From Azonexus sp. (GTDB taxonomy: Bacteria > Pseudomonadota > Gammaproteobacteria > Burkholderiales > Rhodocyclaceae), in assembly GCA_031260295.1 (NCBI GenBank), contig JAIRKE010000046.1, forward strand, positions 1-49,182: 49,182 bases of DNA, read 5' to 3'. The position numbers and the translations under genes are program-made. Positions 1-7,519 of this stretch are shown here, in pieces; the first letter of the stretch is position 1, and each line of letters starts with the position of its first letter. A model generated the notes under the pieces. It searched no databases. It saw nothing but the letters and a program-made list of their open reading frames with translations, and was not told the DNA's origin.

Positions 1-182
1 AATTCCAGGCCAGCTTCGCCGAACTGGCCCGCAAGCGGCAAACCGCACTGCTACCCTTCCTGCTCGAACCCGTCGCCAGCCGGCCAGAGCTGTTCCTGCC
101 CGACAATCTGCACCCGACCGCCGCGGCGCAGCCACTGATCCTCGATCACGTCTGGCCCGCCCTCGTTCCGCTGCTCAAATGA
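1..182 (+). CDS. GDSL-family arylesterase / TesA-like esterase, C-terminal end only
   Basis: The gene enters from the left edge; reading in the frame that starts at base 3 gives 59 residues and a TGA at 180-182. The tail contains DNLHPTAAAQ, which matches the block V Asp-x-x-His motif of SGNH/GDSL hydrolases (TesA and arylesterase group), where Asp and His complete the catalytic triad with an N-terminal Ser lying outside the window. These enzymes hydrolyse acyl or aryl esters, often in the periplasm. The stop overlaps the mnmH start (ATGA), so the two are probably co-translated. The family call rests on this short segment only. Confidence 0.75.
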   Translation, partial: FQASFAELARKRQTALLPFLLEPVASRPELFLPDNLHPTAAAQPLILDHVWPALVPLLK

Positions 183-1231
183 AGCCCAAACGCCCCACGG
201 TGGCTGATCTCGCCAGCTTCGACGAGATCATCGACGTGCGCTCGCCCGCCGAATTCGCTGAGGATCACCTCCCCGGCGCGATCAACTGCCCGGTACTCGA
301 CAATGCCCAGCGCGCCGAGATCGGCACCCTGTACAAACAGGTTTCGCCCTTCGCGGCCAAGAAGCTCGGGGCCGCCCTGGTCGCCGAAAACATCGCCCGC
401 CACCTGCGCCAGCATTTCGGCGACCGGCCCAAGCACTGGAAGCCGCTGATCTACTGCTGGCGCGGCGGCGACCGCAGCGGCGCGATGACCACCATCTTCC
501 GCGCCATCGGCTGGCCGGCCGGGCAACTCGATGGCGGCTACAAAGCCTGGCGCGCCCACGTCGTCGCCCGCCTGCAAGAACTGCCGGCCACCCTGTGCTT
601 TCGCGTCATCGCCGGCCCCACCGGCTGCGCCAAGACGCGTATTCTGCAAGCTATCGCGGCGCTCGGCGAACAGGCGCTCGACCTCGAAGCGCTGGCCCGC
701 CACAAAGGCTCGGTGCTCGGCGTACTGCCGGATGAGCCGCAACCGGCGCAAAAAGGCTTTGAAACCGCCCTGCTGCTGGCCTTGCAGGCTTTCGACCCGG
801 CCCGCCCAGTCTACGTCGAGGCGGAAAGCCGAAAAATCGGCAACCTGCACGTACCACAAACGCTGATCGAACACATCCGCGCCGGGGTTTGTCTCAACAT
901 CGAAGCCCCCGCCGCCGCCCGCGTCGACTTCCTGCTGCGCGATTACGACTACCTGCTAACCCGTCCCGAATTCCTCGCCGACCGCCTGGCTGCCCTACAT
1001 GCCCTGCAAAGCCGGGAAACCATAGCCCGCTGGCAAGGTTACATCGCCACCAGCCAATGGCCGGAACTGGTCGGCGAACTACTCGAACTGCACTACGACC
1101 CGCTCTACCGTCGCTCGCAGAATCATCACTTCGGACTGGCGCGACACCAGAGTTTCACCGCCGACGACCTGTCGCCAGCCGGTATCGCCCGCCTAGCGGA
1201 AGCCATTGTGCAAGCGGGAAACGACAGTTGA
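179..1231 (+). CDS. mnmH: tRNA 2-selenouridine synthase MnmH (SelU)
   Basis: A 350-residue protein close to the family's usual length (about 360). Residues 1-130 form a rhodanese domain with the active-site Cys93 in YCWRGGDRSGAM; residues around 145-152 (AGPTGCAKT) form a P-loop. Known family role: replaces the 2-thiouridine sulfur of the wobble base of tRNA Lys, Glu and Gln by selenium, via a geranylated intermediate, using selenophosphate. The ATG overlaps the stop of the upstream esterase gene by ATGA, which fixes the start. The selenophosphate synthetase gene selD is not in the window. Confidence 0.95.
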   Translation: MKPKRPTVADLASFDEIIDVRSPAEFAEDHLPGAINCPVLDNAQRAEIGTLYKQVSPFAAKKLGAALVAENIARHLRQHFGDRPKHWKPLIYCWRGGDRSGAMTTIFRAIGWPAGQLDGGYKAWRAHVVARLQELPATLCFRVIAGPTGCAKTRILQAIAALGEQALDLEALARHKGSVLGVLPDEPQPAQKGFETALLLALQAFDPARPVYVEAESRKIGNLHVPQTLIEHIRAGVCLNIEAPAAARVDFLLRDYDYLLTRPEFLADRLAALHALQSRETIARWQGYIATSQWPELVGELLELHYDPLYRRSQNHHFGLARHQSFTADDLSPAGIARLAEAIVQAGNDS

Positions 1232-1556
1232 ACGCCATGATCGGCGCAAATAAACCACAATCCCTGCGCGATGCCCGGATTGCCCCTGAATTTTGAATCG
1301 AGGCGCGATGAGGAAGAAAATCAAATCGAAGCGGACCTCTGCGCAATGAGCGTCTGGCGCTTCAAGGATGTCGTTTTCACGCTGCACGTTGGCCGCGCGC
1401 TCGGCTTCGATCGACAGGTCAAGTTACACAACGACACAAAAATCCTGCAACCCCTATTGCTGCAAATTTCGCAAGATGTATAATTGCGTCAGTTGGGATG
1501 AAAATCCAGAGCCTCTCCTAACTTTTTTCAACTCGGCTCTGCAGGAGATCATCAAC
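1232..1556. other. Intergenic stretch without a convincing gene
   Basis: This 325-base gap after mnmH has only short open frames (for example 1271-1483) without a ribosome binding site or family resemblance. Its right half becomes AT-richer and holds a candidate promoter for the small gene that follows. Confidence 0.5.
1457..1484 (+). promoter_or_regulatory. Candidate sigma70 promoter of the small membrane-protein gene
   Basis: A perfect TATAAT lies at 1479-1484, with a weak -35 (TTGCTG, 1457-1462) at 16-base spacing. It sits about 70 bases before the start at 1557. Sequence match only. Confidence 0.4.
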
Positions 1557-1787
1557 ATGAATAATGACGACAACGCAACGAAAGCTGGCATGACGGCCGG
1601 TGGTGGTACCGTCGGTGCCATTGGTGTAACTACAGCAGGTGCTTCCGCCGCCGAAATCACTGCGGCGTTGGCTGCCGCTGGTAGCTTGGTAGGAGGAGGA
1701 ATGGCTGCGGGGGTCTGTGTAGTAGCTGCCACTCCCTTGGTTGTAGGGTATGGCGTCAAGAAGTTGTGGGACTGGTTGACGGACTGA
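1557..1787 (+). CDS. Small Gly/Ala-rich hydrophobic protein, function unknown
   Basis: A 76-residue protein. I chose the ATG at 1557 because it has a good ribosome binding site (GCAGGAG) 9 bases upstream; longer in-frame extensions lack one. After a polar start (MNNDDNATK) almost the whole chain is Gly, Ala, Val and Thr with GxxxG-like glycine-zipper spacing, followed by a C-terminal KKLWDWLTD end that could be amphipathic. Two hydrophobic stretches (about residues 12-28 and 36-66) suggest membrane insertion. The composition resembles small bacteriocins, holins and membrane-active toxins, but no family is recognised. It has its own promoter-like and terminator-like signals and lies in an AT-richer segment beside an IS remnant, which suggests acquired DNA. 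Confidence 0.6.
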   Translation: MNNDDNATKAGMTAGGGTVGAIGVTTAGASAAEITAALAAAGSLVGGGMAAGVCVVAATPLVVGYGVKKLWDWLTD

Positions 1788-1802
1788 AACTCTGTCACTG
1801 GG

Positions 1803-1852
1803 GGCTAACGCCGAAACCCAAGCTGCCGCTTGGCTTCGCGCTAGCCTTTTTC
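1803..1852 (+). terminator. Rho-independent terminator after the small gene
   Basis: A long imperfect hairpin (outer stem GGCTA/TAGCC, inner stem CCAAGC/GCTTGG around TGCC) is followed directly by TTTTT. It begins 15 bases after the stop at 1787. Confidence 0.65.
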
Positions 1853-1907
1853 CTGCCTACACGGTTACATCACAAGGATTTGTACAGATGCTTGCGTTCA
1901 AGACACA

Positions 1908-1926
1908 ATTTCCATTAAATGGAAAT
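1908..1926. repeat. Short palindrome in AT-rich gap
   Basis: ATTTCCAT, three bases, ATGGAAAT: a perfect 8-base inverted repeat in the AT-rich, gene-free stretch 1853-2027. It could be an operator; no nearby start supports that. Confidence 0.3.
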
Positions 1927-2027
1927 AAAAAAATCGCTGATTTTTTTAGAGTGTGGTCAGCGATAGATCGTTGAAAACCCCCACAGCGAATTAGCCTCAA
2001 AAATTAATCGATCTCTGTTAAGTAATG

Positions 2028-2270
2028 GGCTTTGTTGAATAAATCGTCATGAATGCGCAATGCCTCCTTACCTCAAATCATTTAGGCGATCTCGATCGTT
2101 ACCGGCATGCCAAGGTGGCAGAAGGTATTAAGGATGGCATAGCGGATATGCACCTCGGCCACCTGCCGATCCAGTTTGCGGGTGCTGAGCCGTTCGCCTA
2201 GCAGTTTGTAGCATCGCATGCCGTTTTCCACCAGACTGTGCCGATGGTAGCCACTCCAGCGTTTCCACAA
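2028..2270 (-). mobile_element. Remnant of an IS5-family (IS903-like) insertion sequence, one end only
   Basis: Bases 2028-2045 read GGCTTTGTTGAATAAATC, which from memory is the 18-base terminal inverted repeat of IS903-type elements. A transposase tail on the minus strand ends 37 bases inside it. The rest of the element is missing: by 2275 the sequence has become the upstream region of the XRE gene, and no matching second end is seen. So this is a one-ended, dead fragment of about 240 bases. Confidence 0.75.
2082..2270 (-). pseudogene. IS5-family transposase, C-terminal fragment
   Basis: The reading frame encodes about 60 residues containing SGYHRHSLVENGMRCYKLLG and a tail with DRQVAE and LGMP. 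These match the C-terminal region of IS5/IS903-group DDE transposases, where the Glu of HSLVE is the third catalytic acidic residue. The N-terminal part with the two Asp residues is gone, so it cannot be active. Confidence 0.75.
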
Positions 2271-2335
2271 GTGCGTTTATACATAAATTTTTTGGTGAAT
2301 TTACACTGTTTTGATTTAACCATAGAGGTGTAATT

Positions 2336-2839
2336 ATGAATACTGAGACTGCCAACGAAAATTTTTCCAAGGCTGTGCCAGCAGGAACTATCGTAGGGGC
2401 CACAACCGAAGGTGCAATCCTTGGATACGTCATCTCTCGTCTTCGCGCTAGACATAAGCCGCCTATGCGACAACAAGAACTTGCGAGTGCCATTGATGGA
2501 ATGTCCGCTTCGGCTTGGTCACGCGTCGAAAAAGGAGAAACTGAACTGACTGCTCTGCAACTTGTGAAAGTGGCCAAGGTTCTCGATACTGACGTGAACT
2601 CCATCCTTGAGGAAGCGAACCACTTGATCGAAAAGCTCCGCGATACCAATTTTAGAGTGGAGGCAATGACCCTGAAAGAACTGGAAAGTGATTCACGAAA
2701 AAGAAAATTGGATGGTGTTTCCGCCGCAGCTATTGCTGCAGGTGCCGCTGCGATCAGTAGCGTAGCCCCCGTCGTAATTCCTGTTATTGGCATCGCTGCT
2801 TTAGCCGGTGTGATTAGTCAGCTATTCAACGAAGACTGA
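2336..2839 (+). CDS. XRE-family helix-turn-helix protein with hydrophobic C-terminal tail
   Basis: A 167-residue protein with a good ribosome binding site (GAGGTG, 6 bases before the ATG). Residues about 30-92 are a Cro/C1-type HTH (RQQELASAIDGMSASAWSRV, then EKGETELTALQLVKVAKVL). Residues 93-128 are charged and helical; residues 129-163 are an Ala/Val/Ile-rich segment (SAAAIAAGAAAISSVAPVV onward) long enough to cross the membrane. The first 30 residues include a Gly-rich stretch (PAGTIVGATTEGAILGYV). A membrane-tethered XRE protein is unusual. It follows the IS remnant and shares the AT-rich character and Gly/Ala style of the small protein at 1557, so the two may be related in function; that is inference. 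Confidence 0.75.
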   Translation: MNTETANENFSKAVPAGTIVGATTEGAILGYVISRLRARHKPPMRQQELASAIDGMSASAWSRVEKGETELTALQLVKVAKVLDTDVNSILEEANHLIEKLRDTNFRVEAMTLKELESDSRKRKLDGVSAAAIAAGAAAISSVAPVVIPVIGIAALAGVISQLFNED

Positions 2840-2911
2840 TGGATGCACTATTGGGGTCGCCCAAAGATTAACGGGTCGACTTCGAATTCTTTCATTTTCC
2901 CGCAAAACCCC

Positions 2912-3421
2912 TCACTCCCGCACCGCGCAAATCGCCTGACGCATGGCCGGTTTCGGCGAGTCGACATAGCCTTCGGCGAAAGCGATCTCACGCAAGCCAG
3001 TGGCGGCAGCCACGGTGCGCAACTCGCCGGGCCGGAGCAGAAAATCGGGATTGGCCGGTTTGCCGTAGGCGGCGTTGCCGTCCATGAAGGTTTCGTAAAT
3101 CAGCACGCCGCCCGGTGTCAGCAAGGCCAGCAGGTCGGGCAGGCGCGGCCGCCACAGGTAGTTGGTGACGACGATGCCGGCGAATTGTTGGCCGGCCAGC
3201 AGCCAGCTTGCCCCTTCGAGATCAAGGCAGGCAGTTTTGATGCCGGTGACGCCGCGCAGCGCGGCCAGGGCCGAGGCGTCGCGGTCGACGGCCAGTACCG
3301 GCCAGCCGCCGGCGGCCAGCAGGCGGCTGTGGCGGCCGCTGCCGCAGGCCAAGTCGAGCACCTGTTGTCCTGCCGGCAAGCGGGCGGCATGCGCCTCAAC
3401 CCAGGGCGAAGGCGGTATCAT
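2912..3421 (-). CDS. Class I SAM-dependent methyltransferase
   Basis: About 169 residues from the ATG at 3421; an in-frame ATG at 3451 would add 10 residues but would overlap the divergent OsmC start, and neither has a clear ribosome binding site. Motif I of Rossmann-fold methyltransferases is clear (VLDLACGSGRHSRLLA), followed by the acidic end of strand beta-2 (AVDRD) and a post-motif region LTPGGVLIYETF. TehB/UbiE-like small enzymes of this type methylate small molecules or metalloids; the substrate cannot be read from sequence. It is divergent from the OsmC gene. Confidence 0.85.
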   Translation of the reverse strand: MIPPSPWVEAHAARLPAGQQVLDLACGSGRHSRLLAAGGWPVLAVDRDASALAALRGVTGIKTACLDLEGASWLLAGQQFAGIVVTNYLWRPRLPDLLALLTPGGVLIYETFMDGNAAYGKPANPDFLLRPGELRTVAAATGLREIAFAEGYVDSPKPAMRQAICAVRE

Positions 3422-3449
3422 GCTGAATGGTTCATTCACGGAGGCAGTC

Positions 3450-3884
3450 ATGGCGGATGCAGTGGTCGTCGTCGCTGAAAGCGGCAGGGGAAGATACCAG
3501 CAGGATGTCCAGGTCGGCCAGCACCGCTTGGTGGCCGACGAACCGGTCAGCATGGGCGGCGGCGGCAGCGGCCCGGCGCCTTTCGATTTTTTGCTCACGG
3601 CGCTCGGCGCGTGCACTTCAATGACCTTGCGCATGTATGCCGAACGAAAGGGGCTGGCGCTGCGCCGGGTCAGCGTCGAATTGCAGCACGCCAAGGTGGA
3701 TGTGGACGGCAGCCAGCGCGACCGCATCGAACGGCGTATCACGCTGGAGGGCGACCTGATGCCCGCCGAGCGCCAGCGGCTGCTGGAAATCGCTGAAAAA
3801 TGCCCGGTGCACCGCACGCTCAGTCAACCGCTGTTGATCGAAAGCCGCCTGGAACCGGCGCTCGATACCCCGTCGAAACCGTGA
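3450..3884 (+). CDS. OsmC/Ohr-family protein
   Basis: 144 residues, starting at the ATG behind GGAGG (3440-3444). OsmC fold proteins are thiol peroxidases that reduce organic hydroperoxides using two Cys residues; here these are Cys55 (in TALGACTSMTLRMYAERKG) and Cys118 (in EKCPVHRTL), both in the expected contexts. The N-terminal half has the family's GGGGSGPAPFDFLLTALGAC signature. It belongs to the YhfA/OsmC-like branch rather than classic Ohr. The start lies inside the upstream region of the divergent methyltransferase gene. Confidence 0.9.
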   Translation: MADAVVVVAESGRGRYQQDVQVGQHRLVADEPVSMGGGGSGPAPFDFLLTALGACTSMTLRMYAERKGLALRRVSVELQHAKVDVDGSQRDRIERRITLEGDLMPAERQRLLEIAEKCPVHRTLSQPLLIESRLEPALDTPSKP

Positions 3885-3914
3885 TTTAGGACACGCTTTC
3901 GCGATAGCTTCCGT

Positions 3915-3937
3915 GATAAAATTGTGCGCTGCACAAT
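3915..3937 (+). promoter_or_regulatory. Palindromic operator overlapping a putative promoter of the Pat-like gene
   Basis: ATTGTGC, GCT, GCACAAT (3921-3937) is a perfect 7-base inverted repeat. It directly follows a -10-like GATAAA (3915-3920) and lies about 26 bases before the start at 3963, the right place for a repressor site. The TGC...GCA half-sites loosely recall PhaR-type operators; the regulator is unknown. Confidence 0.45.
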
Positions 3938-3962
3938 AGCTTTCGCTGCCGAGGACACAGCC

Positions 3963-6659
3963 ATGCTGGAACAGCACTATCTAACCGCCCTGTTCGAACC
4001 AAAATCAGTCGCCGTGATCGGCGCTTCCGACCGGGAAAACTCGGTCGGAGGCGTCATCTTCAAGAACATCCTCAGCTCGGGCTACAAGGGCCGGCTGTAC
4101 GCCATCAATCCCAAGCACGAGACGATCCAGGGCCAGCCGGCCTGGAAGTCGATCGAGGAAATCGGCGCCCGCGTCGAGATGGCGGTGATCGCCACTCGCC
4201 CACAGGCCGTGCCGCAGCTCATCGAGCAGTGCGGGCGCAGCGGCGTGCGCAACGTCATCGTCATCGCCTCCGGCTTCTCCGAGGCCGGCCACGCCGGCGC
4301 CGCCCTCGAACGCAAGATGCTCGAGATCGCCCGTTCTTACAACGTGCGCATCCTCGGTCCCAACTGTCTTGGCATCATCCGCCCCGAACTCGGCTTGAAC
4401 GCCACCTTTACCCGCATCACCGTCGCCCCCGGCAACCTGGCGCTGGTCTCGCAGTCCGGCGCCATGTGCTCGGCCGTGCTCGACTGGGCCAAGGCCAACC
4501 AGGTCGGCTTCTCCTCGGTGATCTCTCTAGGCATGACCACCGACGTCGATTTCGGCGAAATCCTCGATTACCTGGTCTACGACAACCGTACCCACTACAT
4601 CCTGATGTATGTCGAGGGCATCCGTAATGCCCGGCGTTTGATGAGCGCCTTGCGCTCGGCGGCGCGCATCAAGCCGATCATCCTGCTCAAGGCCGGCCGC
4701 CACGAGGCCGGTTCGCAGGCGGCAACGACGCATTCGGGCATGGCCGCCGTCTCCGATACCGTCTTCGACGCCGCCGTGCGCCGCGCCGGCGTGGTCCGCG
4801 TGCAGAACGTCGGCCAATTGTTCTACGCCGCCAAGGCGCTGGCTTCCAAATTCCGCCCGCGGGGCAGCCGTCTGGCCATCATCACCAACGGCGGCGGCCC
4901 CGGCGCCATGGCTGCCGACCGCGCCGGCGATCTTGGCATTCCGCTGGCCGAACTGAGCAACGAGACGATGGCCGTGCTCAACAAGGCGCTGCCGCCGAAC
5001 TGGTCGCACAACAACCCGATCGACATCGGCGGCGACGCGACGCCGGAACGCTATCGCGAAACGATCCTGGCCGTCACCCACGACGCCAACGTCGATAGCA
5101 CGCTGGTGATGCTGTCGCCGCAAGCGATGACCGATCCGCTGGGTGTCGCCAAGGCCATCATCGAGGTCGTCGATAAGCTCAATCGTTCGCTGATCTGCTG
5201 CTGGATGGGCGAGGAGCAGGTCGCCGAAGCACGCAAGCTGCTGGAGAGTTCCGGCATTCCGGCATTCCGCATGCCGGAGACGGCGATCGAGTTGTTCCAC
5301 CATATTTCCAAGTATTACAGCAACCAGCACCTGCTGTTGCAGACGCCGGAACCGACCCGCCAGCACGGCCGACCCGAGGCCGAAGGGGCCAAGATGCTGA
5401 TTGAGGCCCTGCTTGCCGAGCGGCGCAAGGTGCTGTCGGAAATGGAATCGAAGGCCATTCTGCGCGCCTTCAAGGTGCCGGTGGCGCAGACCATGGTCGC
5501 CCGCACCGCCACCGAGGCCCTGTTGCTGGCCGAACATATCGGCTTCCCGATCGCCATGAAGGTCGATTCGCCGGACTTGCTGCACAAATCGGACGCCGGC
5601 GGGGTACGCCTGAACATTCAGAACGCGCCAGCGGTACGCAACGCCTATCACGACATCATCGACACGGTGCAAAAGCGCCACCCGACGGCCAAAATCAATG
5701 GCATTTCGATCGAGCCCTTCCTGTCCCGACCGCACGGTCGCGAACTAATGATCGGTGTCTTCCGCGACCCGATCTTCGGGCCGGTGATCTCCTTCGGCGC
5801 TGGCGGCTTTGATGTCGAGATCTTCAGCGACCGCTCGGTCGCGCTGCCGCCGCTGAACAAGTTCCTGGCCAAGGATCTGATCGACTCGACACGCGCCTCG
5901 AAAATCCTCGGCCAGTTCCACAACATGCCGCCGGTCGACCGCGATGCGCTCAAGGAAGTGCTACTGTGCATTTCCGAAATGGTCTGCGAGCTACCGTGGA
6001 TCATGGAACTCGACCTCAATCCGCTGATCGTCGACGAACATGGCGCCATCGCCGCCGACGCGCGTATCGTCATCGACCACGCTGGCGGCGCCGCCGGCGA
6101 CCGCTACGCGCATATGGCCATCTATCCCTACCCGGTACACCTGATCCAGGAATGGCAGATGAATGACGGCAAGGTCGTCACCATCCGCCCGATACGGCCG
6201 GAAGACGCCGACCTTGAGCAGGAATTCGTCAAATCCATGTCCGACGAGTCACGCTATTACCGCTTCATGGACACCCTGCGCGAGCTGACCCAGACCATGC
6301 TGGTGCGCTTCACGCAAATCGACTACGACCGGGAAATGGCGCTGGTGGCGATGATCACCGACGACGAGGGCAAGGAGAAGCAAATCGGCGTCGGCCGCTA
6401 CGTCGGCAACCCGGACGGCGAATCGGTCGAATTCGCGCTGGCCGTCAGCGACGACTGGCAGAAATGCGGTGTCGGCCGCAAGCTGATGACGGCGCTGATC
6501 GACTGCGCCCGGATGAAGGGCTACCGCGCCGTCGTCGGCGACGTACTGTCGACCAACAGCAAGATGTTCCGCCTGATGACCAGCCTCGGCTTCACCATCC
6601 ACCCGCACCCCGAGGACACCGCCGTCAAGCGCGTGGTCAAGCCGCTAACGGGCACCTGA
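3963..6659 (+). CDS. Acyl-CoA synthetase (NDP-forming) fused to GNAT acetyltransferase, Pat/PatZ-type
   Basis: 898 residues from the ATG at 3963, which follows GAGGAC; an upstream in-frame ATG at 3924 lies in the operator palindrome and is less likely. Order of domains: CoA-binding Rossmann domain (about 10-140, starting FEPKSVAVIGASDRENSVGG), succinyl-CoA-ligase-like domains (about 150-460), ATP-grasp (about 490-710), and a C-terminal GNAT domain (about 735-890, acetyl-CoA loop DDWQKCGVGRKLMTALI). Homologues with this architecture (PatZ/YfiQ) acetylate lysines of acetyl-CoA synthetase and other enzymes, coupling metabolism to acetyl-CoA level. Whether the ligase half is active here was not established. 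A strong terminator follows, so it is probably monocistronic. Confidence 0.92.
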   Translation: MLEQHYLTALFEPKSVAVIGASDRENSVGGVIFKNILSSGYKGRLYAINPKHETIQGQPAWKSIEEIGARVEMAVIATRPQAVPQLIEQCGRSGVRNVIVIASGFSEAGHAGAALERKMLEIARSYNVRILGPNCLGIIRPELGLNATFTRITVAPGNLALVSQSGAMCSAVLDWAKANQVGFSSVISLGMTTDVDFGEILDYLVYDNRTHYILMYVEGIRNARRLMSALRSAARIKPIILLKAGRHEAGSQAATTHSGMAAVSDTVFDAAVRRAGVVRVQNVGQLFYAAKALASKFRPRGSRLAIITNGGGPGAMAADRAGDLGIPLAELSNETMAVLNKALPPNWSHNNPIDIGGDATPERYRETILAVTHDANVDSTLVMLSPQAMTDPLGVAKAIIEVVDKLNRSLICCWMGEEQVAEARKLLESSGIPAFRMPETAIELFHHISKYYSNQHLLLQTPEPTRQHGRPEAEGAKMLIEALLAERRKVLSEMESKAILRAFKVPVAQTMVARTATEALLLAEHIGFPIAMKVDSPDLLHKSDAGGVRLNIQNAPAVRNAYHDIIDTVQKRHPTAKINGISIEPFLSRPHGRELMIGVFRDPIFGPVISFGAGGFDVEIFSDRSVALPPLNKFLAKDLIDSTRASKILGQFHNMPPVDRDALKEVLLCISEMVCELPWIMELDLNPLIVDEHGAIAADARIVIDHAGGAAGDRYAHMAIYPYPVHLIQEWQMNDGKVVTIRPIRPEDADLEQEFVKSMSDESRYYRFMDTLRELTQTMLVRFTQIDYDREMALVAMITDDEGKEKQIGVGRYVGNPDGESVEFALAVSDDWQKCGVGRKLMTALIDCARMKGYRAVVGDVLSTNSKMFRLMTSLGFTIHPHPEDTAVKRVVKPLTGT

Positions 6660-6694
6660 GCACCGACCCGCGCGACGGCGGGTCCAAGCAACAA

Positions 6695-6724
6695 AAAAGC
6701 CGGTCGAACGACCGGCTTTTGTTT
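6695..6724 (+). terminator. Rho-independent terminator of the Pat-like gene
   Basis: AAAAGCCGGTCG, two bases, CGACCGGCTTTT (6695-6720) followed by GTTT: a perfect 12-base inverted repeat 35 bases after the stop codon. Confidence 0.9.
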
Positions 6725-6747
6725 GGGCGGCTCAACCGCCAGCGCTT

Positions 6748-6850
6748 ATTCCATTTTTAGATCAGCCGAGTACGCGAAGGCGAAGCGCAGACAGTGCGGT
6801 TGCACGGCAAGCGAAGCCGACAAAGTAATCGGTTGATCTGGAAATGGAAT
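6748..6850. repeat. 103-base element with imperfect terminal inverted repeats
   Basis: The left arm 6748-6769 (starts ATTCCATTTTTAGATCAGCC) is the reverse complement of the right arm 6829-6850 (ends GATCTGGAAATGGAAT) at about 19 of 22 positions. The core is GC-rich and repeats GCGAAG-like words. The shape suggests a MITE or REP-type sequence. Its right edge touches the stop codon of the DUF3460 gene. Confidence 0.55.
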
Positions 6851-7059
6851 TACTCGCCGTAGAAGTTGACGTCGTAGGGATAAGGTTTCTGCGCCACTCT
6901 CGACTCGGCATTGCGCGCCGTCTCATCCACCGTCTGCTTCTTGTCCCACCACAGGGCGCGGCCGGCCTTCTGGTCGGCGCTCCATTGCGGATTCTTCTCC
7001 AGTTGCTCGTTCATCCACGTCTGGTGATCGGACACATAGCTCGAATTGACCTGGCCCAT
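6850..7059 (-). CDS. DUF3460 family protein
   Basis: 69 residues from the ATG at 7059, which has GGGGA 9 bases upstream; an ATG three codons earlier (7068) is the alternative. The sequence YVSDHQTWMNEQLEKNPQ, then GRALWWDK, and a tail with AESRVAQKPYPYD, fits the DUF3460 family of short betaproteobacterial proteins. Function is unknown. It is soluble, charged and has no membrane segment. Its stop codon coincides with the end of the inverted-repeat element at 6748-6850. Confidence 0.8.
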   Translation of the reverse strand: MGQVNSSYVSDHQTWMNEQLEKNPQWSADQKAGRALWWDKKQTVDETARNAESRVAQKPYPYDVNFYGE

Positions 7060-7108
7060 TGGCTGCATTCCCCGCGTAATCAAGACAATGGGCGCGATTC
7101 TAGCATGT

Positions 7109-7139
7109 GAGTCACCCCAGGCTGAAGCCTGGGGCTTGC
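7109..7139. repeat. REP-like palindrome, copy 1
   Basis: Perfect hairpin CCCCAGGC-TGAA-GCCTGGGG (7115-7134) with flanks GAGTCA and CTTGC. A similar unit lies at 8296-8328, so this looks like a dispersed intergenic repeat rather than a terminator; it lacks a T-run. Confidence 0.55.
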
Positions 7140-7185
7140 TTGTCGACCCCGCCATGAATGGCAGGGCCCTGCGCTTGCCCCGTGC

Positions 7186-7419
7186 TCAGTGGATAATGAT
7201 GGGCCGGGCGCTACCCGCGCAGTAGTCGTCGAGGAAGGCGTCGATGGTCGCGTAGTCGCGCTCGGCTTCGGGAATTTCTTCCATCGCATTGTAGAAGTGG
7301 CGGGCGGACGCACCTTGCAGGAACAGCGTCCGCATCCCATCCTTGTCGAACAACTCGAAGCCCTGCTGGGCTGGGTAGGCCAGGATCCAGAAATGCTCGC
7401 TGCTGTAGATGACGTTCAT
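7186..7419 (-). CDS. DUF3567 family protein
   Basis: 77 residues, start at the ATG behind GGAGG (7426-7430, spacing 6). The sequence MNVIYSSEHFWILAYPAQ and FELFDKDGMRTLFLQGASA, ending in ARPIIIH, agrees with the DUF3567 (BTH_I0359) family of small betaproteobacterial proteins. The function is not known. It is transcribed in the same direction as the DUF3460 gene downstream, with a REP-like palindrome between them. Confidence 0.8.
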   Translation of the reverse strand: MNVIYSSEHFWILAYPAQQGFELFDKDGMRTLFLQGASARHFYNAMEEIPEAERDYATIDAFLDDYCAGSARPIIIH

Positions 7420-7519
7420 GGCGGACCTCCGAAAAATCACGTTGCCCCCAAGCCTGTTAACGACCTGTCCGTGTTTTTCTGAAGGTGCCGCGCTGGATGG
7501 CCGGGGGTCGCCGACGAAC

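Noticed and set aside
1271..1483. Possible 70-residue gene after mnmH
   Set aside because: No ribosome binding site, no recognisable sequence, and it runs through the candidate promoter of the next gene.
4527..5735. 402-codon open frame on the minus strand inside the Pat-like gene
   Set aside because: It is an antisense frame in GC-rich coding DNA, with His/Arg/Gly-rich meaningless sequence and no ribosome site; the plus-strand protein is a clear family member.
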